64,000 nucleotides of DNA, taken from Flavobacterium sp. Its GTDB lineage: Bacteria; Bacteroidota; Bacteroidia; Flavobacteriales; Flavobacteriaceae. A program made the position numbers and the translations under genes. The stretch spans positions 1-64,000 of the forward strand of contig JACMPO010000063.1 in the NCBI GenBank assembly GCA_014377455.1, given 5' to 3'. The notes beneath the pieces were generated by a model. The model was given only the letters and a program-made list of their open reading frames with translations. It searched no databases and was not told where the DNA came from. Every line of letters starts with the position of its first letter. Position 1 is the stretch's first letter. Shown here one piece after another: positions 26,816 through 34,448 of the stretch.

Positions 26816-26830
26816 TTTATACTAAATTTG
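26801..26830 (+). promoter_or_regulatory. Promoter of the TatD-like gene, TTG-N19-TAAATTTG
   Basis: TTG at 26801-26803 and TAAATTTG at 26823-26830 are separated by 19 bases, the classic Bacteroidota spacing. The ATG is only 4 bases after the -7 box, so the transcript probably begins at or next to the start codon, i.e. it would be leaderless or nearly so. Confidence 0.65.
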
Positions 26831-26834
26831 TGAA

Positions 26835-27482
26835 ATGAAATTTTTTAATCTTCATACTCATAAAAACAGTTGTAATCCCGATATTTTGGAAATAGTTAAT
26901 CAATATCCATGGGAGTTTAATAGTGAAATTCCATTTTTTTCAGTTGGGATACATCCGTGGTATATTGATGAAAAAAGATTGAATAATGATTTGAAAATCA
27001 TTGAAAATAAGTTGCATTTACAAAATTGTTTGGCACTCGGTGAATGTGGTTTAGATAAACGAATTCAGTTACCATTGGATTTGCAAATTAAAGTTTTTGA
27101 AATGCAAATTACGCTAGCCGAAAAATTTAAAAAGCCATTGATTTTACATCTTGTTAGCGCATTTGACGAACTTATCGAAATTAAAAATCGATTAAAAATT
27201 TCAGTCCCAATAATAATTCACGGTTTTTCCAAGAATCAAAAAGTTGCAGACCAATTGGTGGCAAATGGATTTTATTTATCTTTTGGTAAATATTTAATTC
27301 AAAATCCAGAAATGGAATTGGTATTTAAATCCATCCCAAATGACAGATTTTTTTTAGAAACAGATACCATAAACGAAACATTAGAACATGTTTATCAAGT
27401 AGCATCAGATTATAAAAACATGAATTTTCTGGAGATGAAAAATATTGTAAAGTCGAATTTTAAAAACGTTTTCAAATTATAA
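26835..27482 (+). CDS. TatD-family metal-dependent hydrolase
   Basis: TatD proteins are TIM-barrel metal-dependent nucleases. The 215 residues begin MKFFNLHTHKNSCNPDIL, with the H-x-H metal ligands at residues 7 and 9. SVGIHPWY, ALGECGLDKR (metal-bridging Glu), LILHLVSAF and IIHGFSKNQKVADQL carry the other ligands, and FFLETDT gives the final aspartate. It is somewhat shorter than E. coli TatD (about 260), typical of the short Bacteroidota form. The next gene (tcdA) is 26 bases on and probably in the same operon. The promoter gives an almost leaderless transcript. Confidence 0.9.
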   Translation: MKFFNLHTHKNSCNPDILEIVNQYPWEFNSEIPFFSVGIHPWYIDEKRLNNDLKIIENKLHLQNCLALGECGLDKRIQLPLDLQIKVFEMQITLAEKFKKPLILHLVSAFDELIEIKNRLKISVPIIIHGFSKNQKVADQLVANGFYLSFGKYLIQNPEMELVFKSIPNDRFFLETDTINETLEHVYQVASDYKNMNFLEMKNIVKSNFKNVFKL

Positions 27483-27508
27483 TATCATAAATAAAAATTA
27501 GAAATTAA

Positions 27509-28240
27509 ATGGCAAAATGGCAAGAACGAGCAGCATTACTTTTTAAAAAAGAGGGATTAGAAAATCTTAAAAAAGCAAATGTAATGGTTGTAGGTGTTGG
27601 AGGTGTTGGATCATTTGCATCCGAATTTTTGGCTCGAGCTGGTGTTGGAAATCTTACCATAGTTGATGGTGATGTTGTGGATATAACAAATATTAATAGG
27701 CAATTACCAGCTTTACATTCTACAATAGGATTATCTAAAATAGATGTTGTTGGCGAACGATTACTAGACATTAATCCAGAATTAAATTTGATAAAAATAC
27801 AGGAGTTTTTATCTCCAGAACGTGCATTTGAAATAATTGATGAAAAGTATGATTATGTTTTAGATTGTATTGATAGTGTGACGCCAAAACTCAATTTAAT
27901 ACTTGGTGCAAAAAGAAAGCGTGTAAAAATTATTTCGAGTATGGGAGCAGGAGGAAAGATGGAAGCTTCAAAAGTTAAAGTTGCCGATATTTCAAATTCC
28001 ATTAATTGTGTTTTTGCAAAAACCATTCGAAAACGGTTGAAAGAATATAAAATAGATAAATTAAAGGTAGTTTTTTCATCGGAAATTCAAGATGAAACCA
28101 GTTTAAAAATGACCGACGGAAGTAATTTTAAACGTTCTTTTTATGGAACAAATAGTTATATGCCAGGTCTTTTTGGACTGTATATGGCAGAAACAGTTAT
28201 TAGGTATTTAATTGCAAACCATAAGGGAACAACTAATTAA
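27509..28240 (+). CDS. tcdA: tRNA threonylcarbamoyladenosine dehydratase TcdA
   Basis: TcdA (CsdL/YgdL) is an E1-like enzyme that uses ATP to cyclise t6A37 in tRNA to ct6A. The 243 residues show the nucleotide-binding G-x-G-G-V-G motif in VMVVGVGGVGSFASEFLARA (about residues 27-46), NLTIVDGDVVDITNINRQ and DYVLDCIDSVTPK. The ThiF/HesA/MoeB family includes other sulfur-carrier activators, but the length and context favour TcdA. The threonylcarbamoyl-AMP synthase gene for the earlier t6A step is also in this window (60670), so both ends of the pathway are present. The gene follows a TatD homologue by 26 bases. Confidence 0.92.
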   Translation: MAKWQERAALLFKKEGLENLKKANVMVVGVGGVGSFASEFLARAGVGNLTIVDGDVVDITNINRQLPALHSTIGLSKIDVVGERLLDINPELNLIKIQEFLSPERAFEIIDEKYDYVLDCIDSVTPKLNLILGAKRKRVKIISSMGAGGKMEASKVKVADISNSINCVFAKTIRKRLKEYKIDKLKVVFSSEIQDETSLKMTDGSNFKRSFYGTNSYMPGLFGLYMAETVIRYLIANHKGTTN

Positions 28241-28281
28241 TTGAAAAATTGCTTAAAAAATTAAATTCTAAATACTTCTAG

Positions 28282-28941
28282 ATGATTCAAACTGTGATTT
28301 TTGATATGGATGGAGTAATTGTAGATACAGAGCCTGTTCATCATTATGCTTATCAACAACATTTCAAATCTTTAAATATCGAGGTTTCTCCAGAAATGTA
28401 TGCGTCTTTTACTGGAAATTCAACAAAAAATATATATCAAAAATTGAAATCCGAGTTTAATTTACAACAAGATATTCAAAGATTAGTTGAAGCAAAAAGA
28501 AATTTTTTTGATGACGCTTTTGATAAAAAAAAGGATTTATACCTGTTAGAAGGAGTTGAAAATTTAATTAAGGAGTTACATCAAGATGGTTTACAATTAG
28601 TTTTAGCATCTTCATCGGCAAATGTTACTATTAACAAAATTTTTAAACGCTTTAATTTAGATCAATATTTTAGTTTTAAAGTTTCTGGTGAAGATTTTCC
28701 AAACTCCAAACCAGATCCAGCAATTTTCTTAAAAGTTGCATCTTTATTGCAAACTCCAGTCCAGAATTGTATTGTGATTGAAGACAGTACAAATGGAATT
28801 AAAGCCGCAAATGCAGCAAATATATTTTGTATTGGTTACAAAAGTTTAAATTCTAAATTACAAGATTACAGCACTGCAAATCTTGTAATTGAAAGCTTTA
28901 AAGAAGTCAATTCCAATTTTATTAAAAATTTAAAGCCATAA
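28282..28941 (+). CDS. HAD-superfamily hydrolase, beta-phosphoglucomutase-like
   Basis: The 219 residues contain HAD motif I FDMDGVIVDTEPVHH (nucleophile Asp9, general acid Asp11), motif II in LVLASSSANVT, motif III lysine in SKPDPAIFLKVA and motif IV in IVIEDSTNGIKAA. The D-G-V-I/L-x-D-T cap layout and size match the beta-phosphoglucomutase/phosphatase subfamily. The substrate is unclear; relatives are sugar-phosphate phosphatases or phosphomutases. A hairpin immediately after the stop is the terminator, shared with the convergent lipoprotein gene. Confidence 0.9.
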   Translation: MIQTVIFDMDGVIVDTEPVHHYAYQQHFKSLNIEVSPEMYASFTGNSTKNIYQKLKSEFNLQQDIQRLVEAKRNFFDDAFDKKKDLYLLEGVENLIKELHQDGLQLVLASSSANVTINKIFKRFNLDQYFSFKVSGEDFPNSKPDPAIFLKVASLLQTPVQNCIVIEDSTNGIKAANAANIFCIGYKSLNSKLQDYSTANLVIESFKEVNSNFIKNLKP

Positions 28942-28943
28942 AA

Positions 28944-28970
28944 AAACCGTCTTTTGATGTAAGACGGTTT
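28944..28970. terminator. Bidirectional hairpin terminator
   Basis: A 10-bp perfect stem (AAACCGTCTT with AAGACGGTTT) and a 7-base loop lie between the convergent HAD (plus) and small lipoprotein (minus) genes, with T-rich ends on both sides. Confidence 0.85.
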
Positions 28971-28994
28971 GTTGTAATTTGTTTAAAGTAAAAT

Positions 28995-29240
28995 TTATTT
29001 TTTTACTTCAACATTAACTGCTTTGCTCTCAACTTTTACACCTGTATCGTCAACTTTAACTGATGTTCCTTTTGGTTCAGCTGGGGTTACTGCCTTAACG
29101 GTATCTTTTACAATTACAGTTTGTTTTTCGACTGTATTCGTTTCTACAGTAGTGTCTTTAGTTGGTTGTTGTTCTTCTTTTTTGCAAGAAACAAAAACTA
29201 CCATTGAAAAAAGTAATACACATAATTTTGTAATTTTCAT
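28995..29240 (-). CDS. Small lipoprotein of unknown function
   Basis: I do not recognise this 81-residue protein. It starts MKITKLCVLLFSMVVFVSCK, a lipoprotein signal with lipobox cysteine at residue 19. The mature part is rich in Lys, Glu, Thr and Val, with repeats of T-V-E/K and V-K-V patterns, and looks mostly disordered or beta-forming. The first in-frame ATG at 29291 is unlikely; ATG 29240 gives the signal peptide. It is the last feature before the photolyase operon and is convergent with the HAD gene. Confidence 0.65.
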   Translation of the reverse strand: MKITKLCVLLFSMVVFVSCKKEEQQPTKDTTVETNTVEKQTVIVKDTVKAVTPAEPKGTSVKVDDTGVKVESKAVNVEVKK

Positions 29241-29303
29241 AATAAAGAATTTTAGATTAATTGTAAAAGTAATAAAAAAATGAATAAACAAAAAGAATAA
29301 GAT

Positions 29304-30764
29304 TTAATTCTCAACTCGGTCAGGAAGTGTATGTTTTTCTACAATTCTTTTTGCATCTTTTTTGACTTCTAAACTTTTTCGCTTTGACCAGAAAAAATCG
29401 CTAGAAAAACGGCGAGATTCTTCTAAATTTACAATTGGGAATGGATAATCGGCACCAATTTCAAAATTATATAACATTTGCTCAATTGGGGTAAGTTTCC
29501 ATGGTTCGTGAATAAATGCAACAGGAATATTGGCTAATTCTGGAACCCATTTTATAATAAAAACTCCGTCAGCATCATGTTCGTAAGAGTTTTTTACAGG
29601 ATTATAAACTCGTAAGGTATTGATTCCTGTTACTCCAGCTTGCATTTGAATTTGAGGGTAGTGAATTCCAGGTTCAAAATCTAGAAATTGTTGTGCTAAA
29701 TGTGGACTGCAATTTTGCCAAGGTTGAAATAAATGATGTGTATAAAAAGAAACCACCAAAGCACGCATTCTAAAATTTAGGTAACCCGTAGTATTTAAAC
29801 ACCTAATACAGGCATCAACAAGAGGAACTCCAGTTTTCCCATGAATCCAAGCTTCATGATATTTATTATTTACCGTTTGATTAAGATTTCGAAAACCTTT
29901 ATTCACAGCTATAAATTCCATATCACTTTCCATTTCAAATTTTTGAATAAAATGGGATTGCCAGCGAAGGCGTGATGCAAAATTGCTAATTTGTCTTTTA
30001 TATTTACCCTTTAAACTCGCATTCCAAGCTGCAGCATATACTTGCCTGATGGATAAATTTCCCCATGCAATGTAAGGTGATAATCTGCTACAACCTCGTC
30101 TTGCTAATTCTGGTTTGGAAATGTGCTTACTGTAATTATCAACACGTTCATTTAAAAAAGTATTTAAGTAACGCATTGCAGTTGGGCTTCCACCTTTTTG
30201 AAAAGGCTTTTCAACATTAGTTTTTAAAGATGGTATAAAGAAGTGATTTTCAATTTCTTCTAAATCTTTATATTTTATAAAACTTCTGGCATCTGCAATT
30301 AAAGGAAGAAGATCTTTATCCATATAATCGCTCCAGCTTTCTTTCCAAGATTGTCTATTTTTTAATCCACGAATGATCCCATTTGTAATGTATTCATTCC
30401 AAATAATGCCGTGATTTTTAAATAATTCAGCAACCGAAATATCCCGATCGTAAGTAATTTTTATACCAGTTTCTTGATGTGAAAAAACACTTGTAATCGA
30501 TGTTATTTCTATTAATTTTTTAAAAACAGTTACGGCTTCACCTTCAACTATTAATATTTGCGTGTGAAATTGTTGTAATTCTTTTTGTAATGATTCTAAT
30601 GATTGTTTTATAAAATCGAAATGTCGTTCACTATAATGATGATTGTTTTGTAATGATGGCTCAAAAATGTAAAGGAGCAACACTTTTCCAGCAGATGACA
30701 AAGCATTGTAAAGAGCTTCATTATCAAGTAAACGTAAATCTCTTTTAAACCAAACAATTTTCAT
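29304..30764 (-). CDS. Cryptochrome/DNA photolyase family protein
   Basis: A 486-residue photolyase-family flavoprotein. The N-terminal alpha/beta domain starts [20 protein letters not shown], and the FAD-binding helical domain has [17 protein letters not shown], the [16 protein letters not shown] segment and [20 protein letters not shown]. It is clearly different from the class I photolyase next to it (30820), so the two are not a recent duplication. Members of this group may repair CPDs or (6-4) lesions or act as light sensors, and I cannot choose from motifs. It is the last gene of the minus-strand light-response set. Confidence 0.85.
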   Translation of the reverse strand: MKIVWFKRDLRLLDNEALYNALSSAGKVLLLYIFEPSLQNNHHYSERHFDFIKQSLESLQKELQQFHTQILIVEGEAVTVFKKLIEITSITSVFSHQETGIKITYDRDISVAELFKNHGIIWNEYITNGIIRGLKNRQSWKESWSDYMDKDLLPLIADARSFIKYKDLEEIENHFFIPSLKTNVEKPFQKGGSPTAMRYLNTFLNERVDNYSKHISKPELARRGCSRLSPYIAWGNLSIRQVYAAAWNASLKGKYKRQISNFASRLRWQSHFIQKFEMESDMEFIAVNKGFRNLNQTVNNKYHEAWIHGKTGVPLVDACIRCLNTTGYLNFRMRALVVSFYTHHLFQPWQNCSPHLAQQFLDFEPGIHYPQIQMQAGVTGINTLRVYNPVKNSYEHDADGVFIIKWVPELANIPVAFIHEPWKLTPIEQMLYNFEIGADYPFPIVNLEESRRFSSDFFWSKRKSLEVKKDAKRIVEKHTLPDRVEN

Positions 30765-30819
30765 TATCCAAAAATTTATACTAATTTATAATTTTTAGTG
30801 CTTTTCTGAGCAATATTTA

Positions 30820-32106
30820 TTACCCAACAGCTTCTTTATAAACTTTTAAACAACGTTCTCTTGCTTCTTTATGATCTACAATTGGGCTTGGATAGTAGGA
30901 AGAATTAATTTCAGGAATCCACTTTTTTATGTATTTCAAATCTTTATCAAACTTTTTGATTTGCTCAGTAGGATTAAAAATTCTAAAATAAGGTGCTGCA
31001 TCAACACCACTTCCTGCAGCCCATTGCCAATTCCCAACATTACTAGACTGCTCATAATCAAGAAGTTTTTGTGCAAAATAAGTTTCACCCCAACGCCAAT
31101 CGATTAGCAAATGTTTACATAAAAAGCTTGCAGTAATCATTCGGACTCTGTTGTGCATGTGACCTGTATTATTTAATTCGCGCATTCCTGCATCTACAAA
31201 AGGATAACCGGTTTTTCCTTCACACCATTTTTTAAATAAATCTTCATTATTTTCCCATTTAATTTCGTCATATTTGGGCCTGAAACTTGCTTTATTTGTA
31301 TGTGGAAAATGCCAAAGAATTTGCATAAAAAATTCCCTCCAAATTAATTCTTTAAAAAAAGTTTCGTTGCTACTTTCAATTGCTTTTGAAACTATTTTTC
31401 TGATAGAAACAGCGCCAAAACGCAAGTAAATTCCCAAATAAGAAGTTTTATTTAACGAAGGAAAGTTTCTTGTGGCTTCGTAATTATCAATCAAATTTGT
31501 TGAAATATCAAAAGGTGTCACATTAATTGATGAAGATTCAAAGCCTATATCATTTAAACTTAAGAAAGGATAGGAGTGCTGTTGAATATTTTTAAGATAA
31601 TCTTCTGACTTATAATTAATTAGACTAATTGTTTTAAATAATGACTTCCATTTATTAGAATATGGTGTATAAACCACATATGGTGTTCCGTCGTCTTTTA
31701 CTACTTCACTTTTTTCAAAAATTACCTGATCTTTACTTGTTTTAAATTCAATTGAATTTTCTTTGAAAAGTTGGAATAATTCCAAATCTCGATTGCGAGC
31801 ATAAGGCTCATAATCATGATTTGTATAAACCGATTTTATATTATTTTCTGAAATTATTTTTTTGAATACCTCCTCCGGTTTCCCACGAAAAATTGCTAAT
31901 GATTTACCAATTTTTAGTAATTCAATTTGCATTTTTTCCAATTGTGAATGGATAAAAGTGACTCTAGCATCATTTTTTGGTAATTGAGATAAAATTGCAT
32001 CATCAAATATGAAAATAGGCAGAACATCTTCACCACTTGTAAGAGCATGGAAAAGTCCTGTGTTATCATCTAAACGTAAATCTCTTCGAAACCAAAAAAT
32101 ATTCAT
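30820..32106 (-). CDS. phrB: Class I CPD photolyase
   Basis: Photolyases split UV-made cyclobutane pyrimidine dimers with blue light, using FAD and an antenna pigment. The 428 residues open with MNIFWFRRDLRLDDNTGLFH, the family N-terminal motif. The FAD domain shows ELIWREFFMQIL, then WCEGKTGYPFVDAGMREL, TGHMHNRVRMITASFL and VGNWQWAAGSGVDAAPYFRI, a very typical CPD photolyase series with the conserved tryptophans. The 55-base gap to the second photolyase and 93-base gap to the SDR suggest an operon with possible internal starts. Identification is strong. Confidence 0.93.
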   Translation of the reverse strand: MNIFWFRRDLRLDDNTGLFHALTSGEDVLPIFIFDDAILSQLPKNDARVTFIHSQLEKMQIELLKIGKSLAIFRGKPEEVFKKIISENNIKSVYTNHDYEPYARNRDLELFQLFKENSIEFKTSKDQVIFEKSEVVKDDGTPYVVYTPYSNKWKSLFKTISLINYKSEDYLKNIQQHSYPFLSLNDIGFESSSINVTPFDISTNLIDNYEATRNFPSLNKTSYLGIYLRFGAVSIRKIVSKAIESSNETFFKELIWREFFMQILWHFPHTNKASFRPKYDEIKWENNEDLFKKWCEGKTGYPFVDAGMRELNNTGHMHNRVRMITASFLCKHLLIDWRWGETYFAQKLLDYEQSSNVGNWQWAAGSGVDAAPYFRIFNPTEQIKKFDKDLKYIKKWIPEINSSYYPSPIVDHKEARERCLKVYKEAVG

Positions 32107-32199
32107 ATCTTTTATTTGTTATCTGTGACCAGTTGTAGATTATTAGAATTTAATTAAAACACTTTCTAAACTTTGATATCATTTTTACTATATGCTAAA

Positions 32200-32898
32200 T
32201 TATCCATTGACCATTAATGACGACATTCCACCATCAACATGGAAAATTTGTCCCGAAATCCAATTACTTTTTTCATTCAACAGAAAACTTGCCATTTGAG
32301 CAACATCTTCAGAAGTACCAACTTTTTTCATCGGATTCCGAAGTGCTGATTTTTCCTTTTTCTCGTCTGTATTTAAAAATTTATTGGCTAATGGAGTATC
32401 TGTTAACGAAGGAGCAATCACGTTAACTCTGATTTTTGGTGCATATTCTGCTGCTAAAGCTTTTGCGAAACCTTCGATAGCACCTTTTGATGCAGCAACG
32501 CTTGTGTGAAAGGGCATTCCCATTTTTACGGCAACTGTACTGAATAAAACTATACTAGACTGTTTTGAAGCAGTCAAGTTTGGCAATACGGTTTGAATTA
32601 CTTTCACCAAACTTAGAAAATTAATGTTTAAGTCGTTTTCAAAAGCATCAATCTTTAATGCCTTGAAAGGTCTTAAATTTATACTTCCAGGACAATAAAC
32701 TAATCCGTCGATGACTTCTGGAAGCTTTGAGGTATCTAATGTTTCGGTTAAAACATCAAATGGAATGTGTGTAACATTCATATCTGCAATAGACTCATTT
32801 GTACGTGAGGCTATAAATATTTTGTTATCATATTGTAATTCAGATGCTATTGCTAAACCGATACCATATGAACCGCCTATTAAAAGTATATTTTTCAT
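32200..32898 (-). CDS. Short-chain dehydrogenase/reductase lacking the catalytic tyrosine
   Basis: The 232-residue protein has a Rossmann start LLIGGSYGIGLAIASEL (glycine motif around residues 8-14) and the SDR core. The Ser of the active-site triad is at residue 120 (LFST), and Lys at 138. The usual Y-x-x-x-K tyrosine position (134) is Val in HTSVAASKGA, so normal dehydrogenase catalysis is unlikely. I recall this S-V-A-A-x-K pattern in SDR proteins beside bacterial photolyases. It is 6 bases from the SRPBCC gene upstream and belongs to the light-response set. It may have lost activity and serve a structural or binding role. Confidence 0.85.
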   Translation of the reverse strand: MKNILLIGGSYGIGLAIASELQYDNKIFIASRTNESIADMNVTHIPFDVLTETLDTSKLPEVIDGLVYCPGSINLRPFKALKIDAFENDLNINFLSLVKVIQTVLPNLTASKQSSIVLFSTVAVKMGMPFHTSVAASKGAIEGFAKALAAEYAPKIRVNVIAPSLTDTPLANKFLNTDEKKEKSALRNPMKKVGTSEDVAQMASFLLNEKSNWISGQIFHVDGGMSSLMVNG

Positions 32899-32904
32899 AA
32901 ATTA

Positions 32905-33372
32905 TTAATTTTTAAACTCTCCAAACATTTCGATTAATTTTTTTCTTCGATATTCAAATATTTCATTCAATTTTGGCTTAACTAAAAAAGGATGCACCAG
33001 TTGTCCAAGCCAACCCAACGGAATTTTATAATCTACTATATCTTCCATTTCAACACCACCAGGAATTTCTTTAATAAAATGTTTGTGATGCCATAAGGAA
33101 TAGGGTCCAAAACGTTGTTCATCTACAAAATACTTCTTGTTTTCAACATGAGTAATTTCGGTAACCCACTTTGTAGGTATTCCTAAAACTGGCGTTACAA
33201 TATATTGAATTATCTGACCCGCAAACATTGGTCGGTCAGCTCCAGAAAGTATTTTGAACCCCATATATTCGGGTGTTATTTTTTGTAAGTTTGCAGGATT
33301 TGAAAGTAATACCCAAGCTTTATCTAGTGTTGTCGGAATGTTTTGTTTGGTGTGTAACTTGTAAATTTTCAT
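32905..33372 (-). CDS. SRPBCC-family ligand-binding protein
   Basis: The 155-residue protein has the START/SRPBCC layout: an opening MKIYKLHTKQNIPTTLDKAW, the C-D/S-x-x-N-L-x-K-I-T-P pattern (LSNPANLQKITPEY), and strands with WVTEITHVE and WHHKHFIKEIPGG. Relatives are annotated as polyketide cyclase/dehydrase-like, cell-division-inhibitor-like or ligand-binding proteins and are often coupled to photolyase and SDR genes. I chose ATG 33372 because the family start follows at once; an ATG at 33417 lies inside the region of the promoter dyad. It leads the light-response operon. Confidence 0.82.
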   Translation of the reverse strand: MKIYKLHTKQNIPTTLDKAWVLLSNPANLQKITPEYMGFKILSGADRPMFAGQIIQYIVTPVLGIPTKWVTEITHVENKKYFVDEQRFGPYSLWHHKHFIKEIPGGVEMEDIVDYKIPLGWLGQLVHPFLVKPKLNEIFEYRRKKLIEMFGEFKN

Positions 33373-33400
33373 TAAAAAATATTTTTGTAAAAATACAAAA

Positions 33401-33430
33401 TGTCTAACGATATTCAAAATTAGTTAAACA
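33401..33430 (-). promoter_or_regulatory. Dyad flanking the -7 box of the photolyase operon
   Basis: On the minus strand TGTTTAAC (33430-33423) and GTTAGACA (33408-33401) are inverted copies matching 7 of 8 positions, separated by 14 bases. The intervening bases contain TAATTTTG (33422-33415), a perfect TAnnTTTG -7 box, 43 bases before the SRPBCC ATG. A dyad that brackets the -7 box is the layout expected for a repressor or light-controlled regulator site. No binding protein can be named. Confidence 0.5.
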
Positions 33431-33480
33431 CAATATTTGTGATTTAAGTTTATCTTAACATTTCAACGGAATACAATTTG

Positions 33481-33488
33481 TAAATTTG
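33481..33488 (+). promoter_or_regulatory. -7 promoter box for the DUF2911 gene
   Basis: TAAATTTG matches TAnnTTTG and lies 26 bases before ATG 33515. It supports that start over an in-frame GTG at 33488, which overlaps the box. Confidence 0.5.
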
Positions 33489-33514
33489 TGAAAACTAAAA
33501 TTAAATACATATTT

Positions 33515-34369
33515 ATGAAAAAAGTAATTGTGGTATTGGCGTTGATAATTGCCAATTTTGCTATCGAAGCACAAGTAAAAACTCCAGCACCTAGTCCTAA
33601 ATCAACTATTGAGCAAGTAGTGGGTTTGACAAATGTTGAAATTGTATATTCACGACCAAGTGCCAAAGGACGAACTATTTTTGGAGATTTGGTTCCTTAT
33701 GGAAAATTATGGCGAACAGGAGCTAATGAAAATACTACCATATCTTTTAGCGATGATGTTACTATTGGAGGTAAAATTTTAGCTAAAGGTAAATATGCTT
33801 TATATACTACTCCAAAAGCTGATATTTGGGAAGTAATTTTTTATAAAACTACTGACAATTGGGGAACTCCAGAGGAATATAAAGAAAGTGACGTTGCCCT
33901 GAAAGCTACAGCTAAACCAATGTCTAGCGATAGAAAATTAGAAACCTTTACGCTTGGTATTAATAATGTAAGTAATGATTTTGCTGACTTGGAAATTTCA
34001 TGGGAGAAAACATTTGTAGCTTTAAAATTTGAAGTTCCGACTAAAAAAAATGCAATGGCTAGTATATATAAAACTTTGACTGGACCAACGGCTGGTGATT
34101 ATTTTTCTTCTGCTCAGTATTTTTATCAGTCTAACGGAGATTTAAATAAAGCATTGGAATATGTGAACAAAGCTTTATCAATGAATAAAGCTGGAGACGA
34201 TTTACCTTTTTGGTATTTACGTCAAAAATCGTTGATACAAGCTAAATTGAATGATAAAAAAGGAGCAATTGAAACGGCGAAATTATCTTTAGCCAATGCT
34301 CAAAAAGCTAAAAATATGGATTATGTAAAAATGAATACTGACAGTATTGCCGAATGGAGTGCTAAATAA
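33515..34369 (+). CDS. DUF2911 protein with TPR-like C terminus
   Basis: The 284 residues begin with a signal peptide (MKKVIVVLALIIANFAIEAQ). The DUF2911 part includes VEIVYSRPSAKGRTIFGDL, GKLWRTGANENTTISF and LAKGKYALYTTPKADIWEVI, a beta-rich fold widespread in Bacteroidota with no known function. The last 100 residues form helical TPR-like repeats (YVNKALSMNKAG and IETAKLSLANAQKAK). It is probably periplasmic or outer-membrane associated. It stands alone, divergent from the light-response set, with a strong terminator. Confidence 0.88.
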   Translation: MKKVIVVLALIIANFAIEAQVKTPAPSPKSTIEQVVGLTNVEIVYSRPSAKGRTIFGDLVPYGKLWRTGANENTTISFSDDVTIGGKILAKGKYALYTTPKADIWEVIFYKTTDNWGTPEEYKESDVALKATAKPMSSDRKLETFTLGINNVSNDFADLEISWEKTFVALKFEVPTKKNAMASIYKTLTGPTAGDYFSSAQYFYQSNGDLNKALEYVNKALSMNKAGDDLPFWYLRQKSLIQAKLNDKKGAIETAKLSLANAQKAKNMDYVKMNTDSIAEWSAK

Positions 34370-34407
34370 TTTGTATTTGATTTAAATAGTTTCCTTTAAT
34401 ACAACAT

Positions 34408-34448
34408 AAATATCCAAATTATACATACTCGTTATAATTTGGATATTT
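34408..34448 (+). terminator. Terminator of the DUF2911 gene
   Basis: A 15-bp perfect stem (34408-34422 with 34434-34448) around an 11-base loop is followed by a T run. Its right arm overlaps the last codons of the minus-strand symporter gene at 34432, so the 3' ends of the two genes share sequence. Confidence 0.8.
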
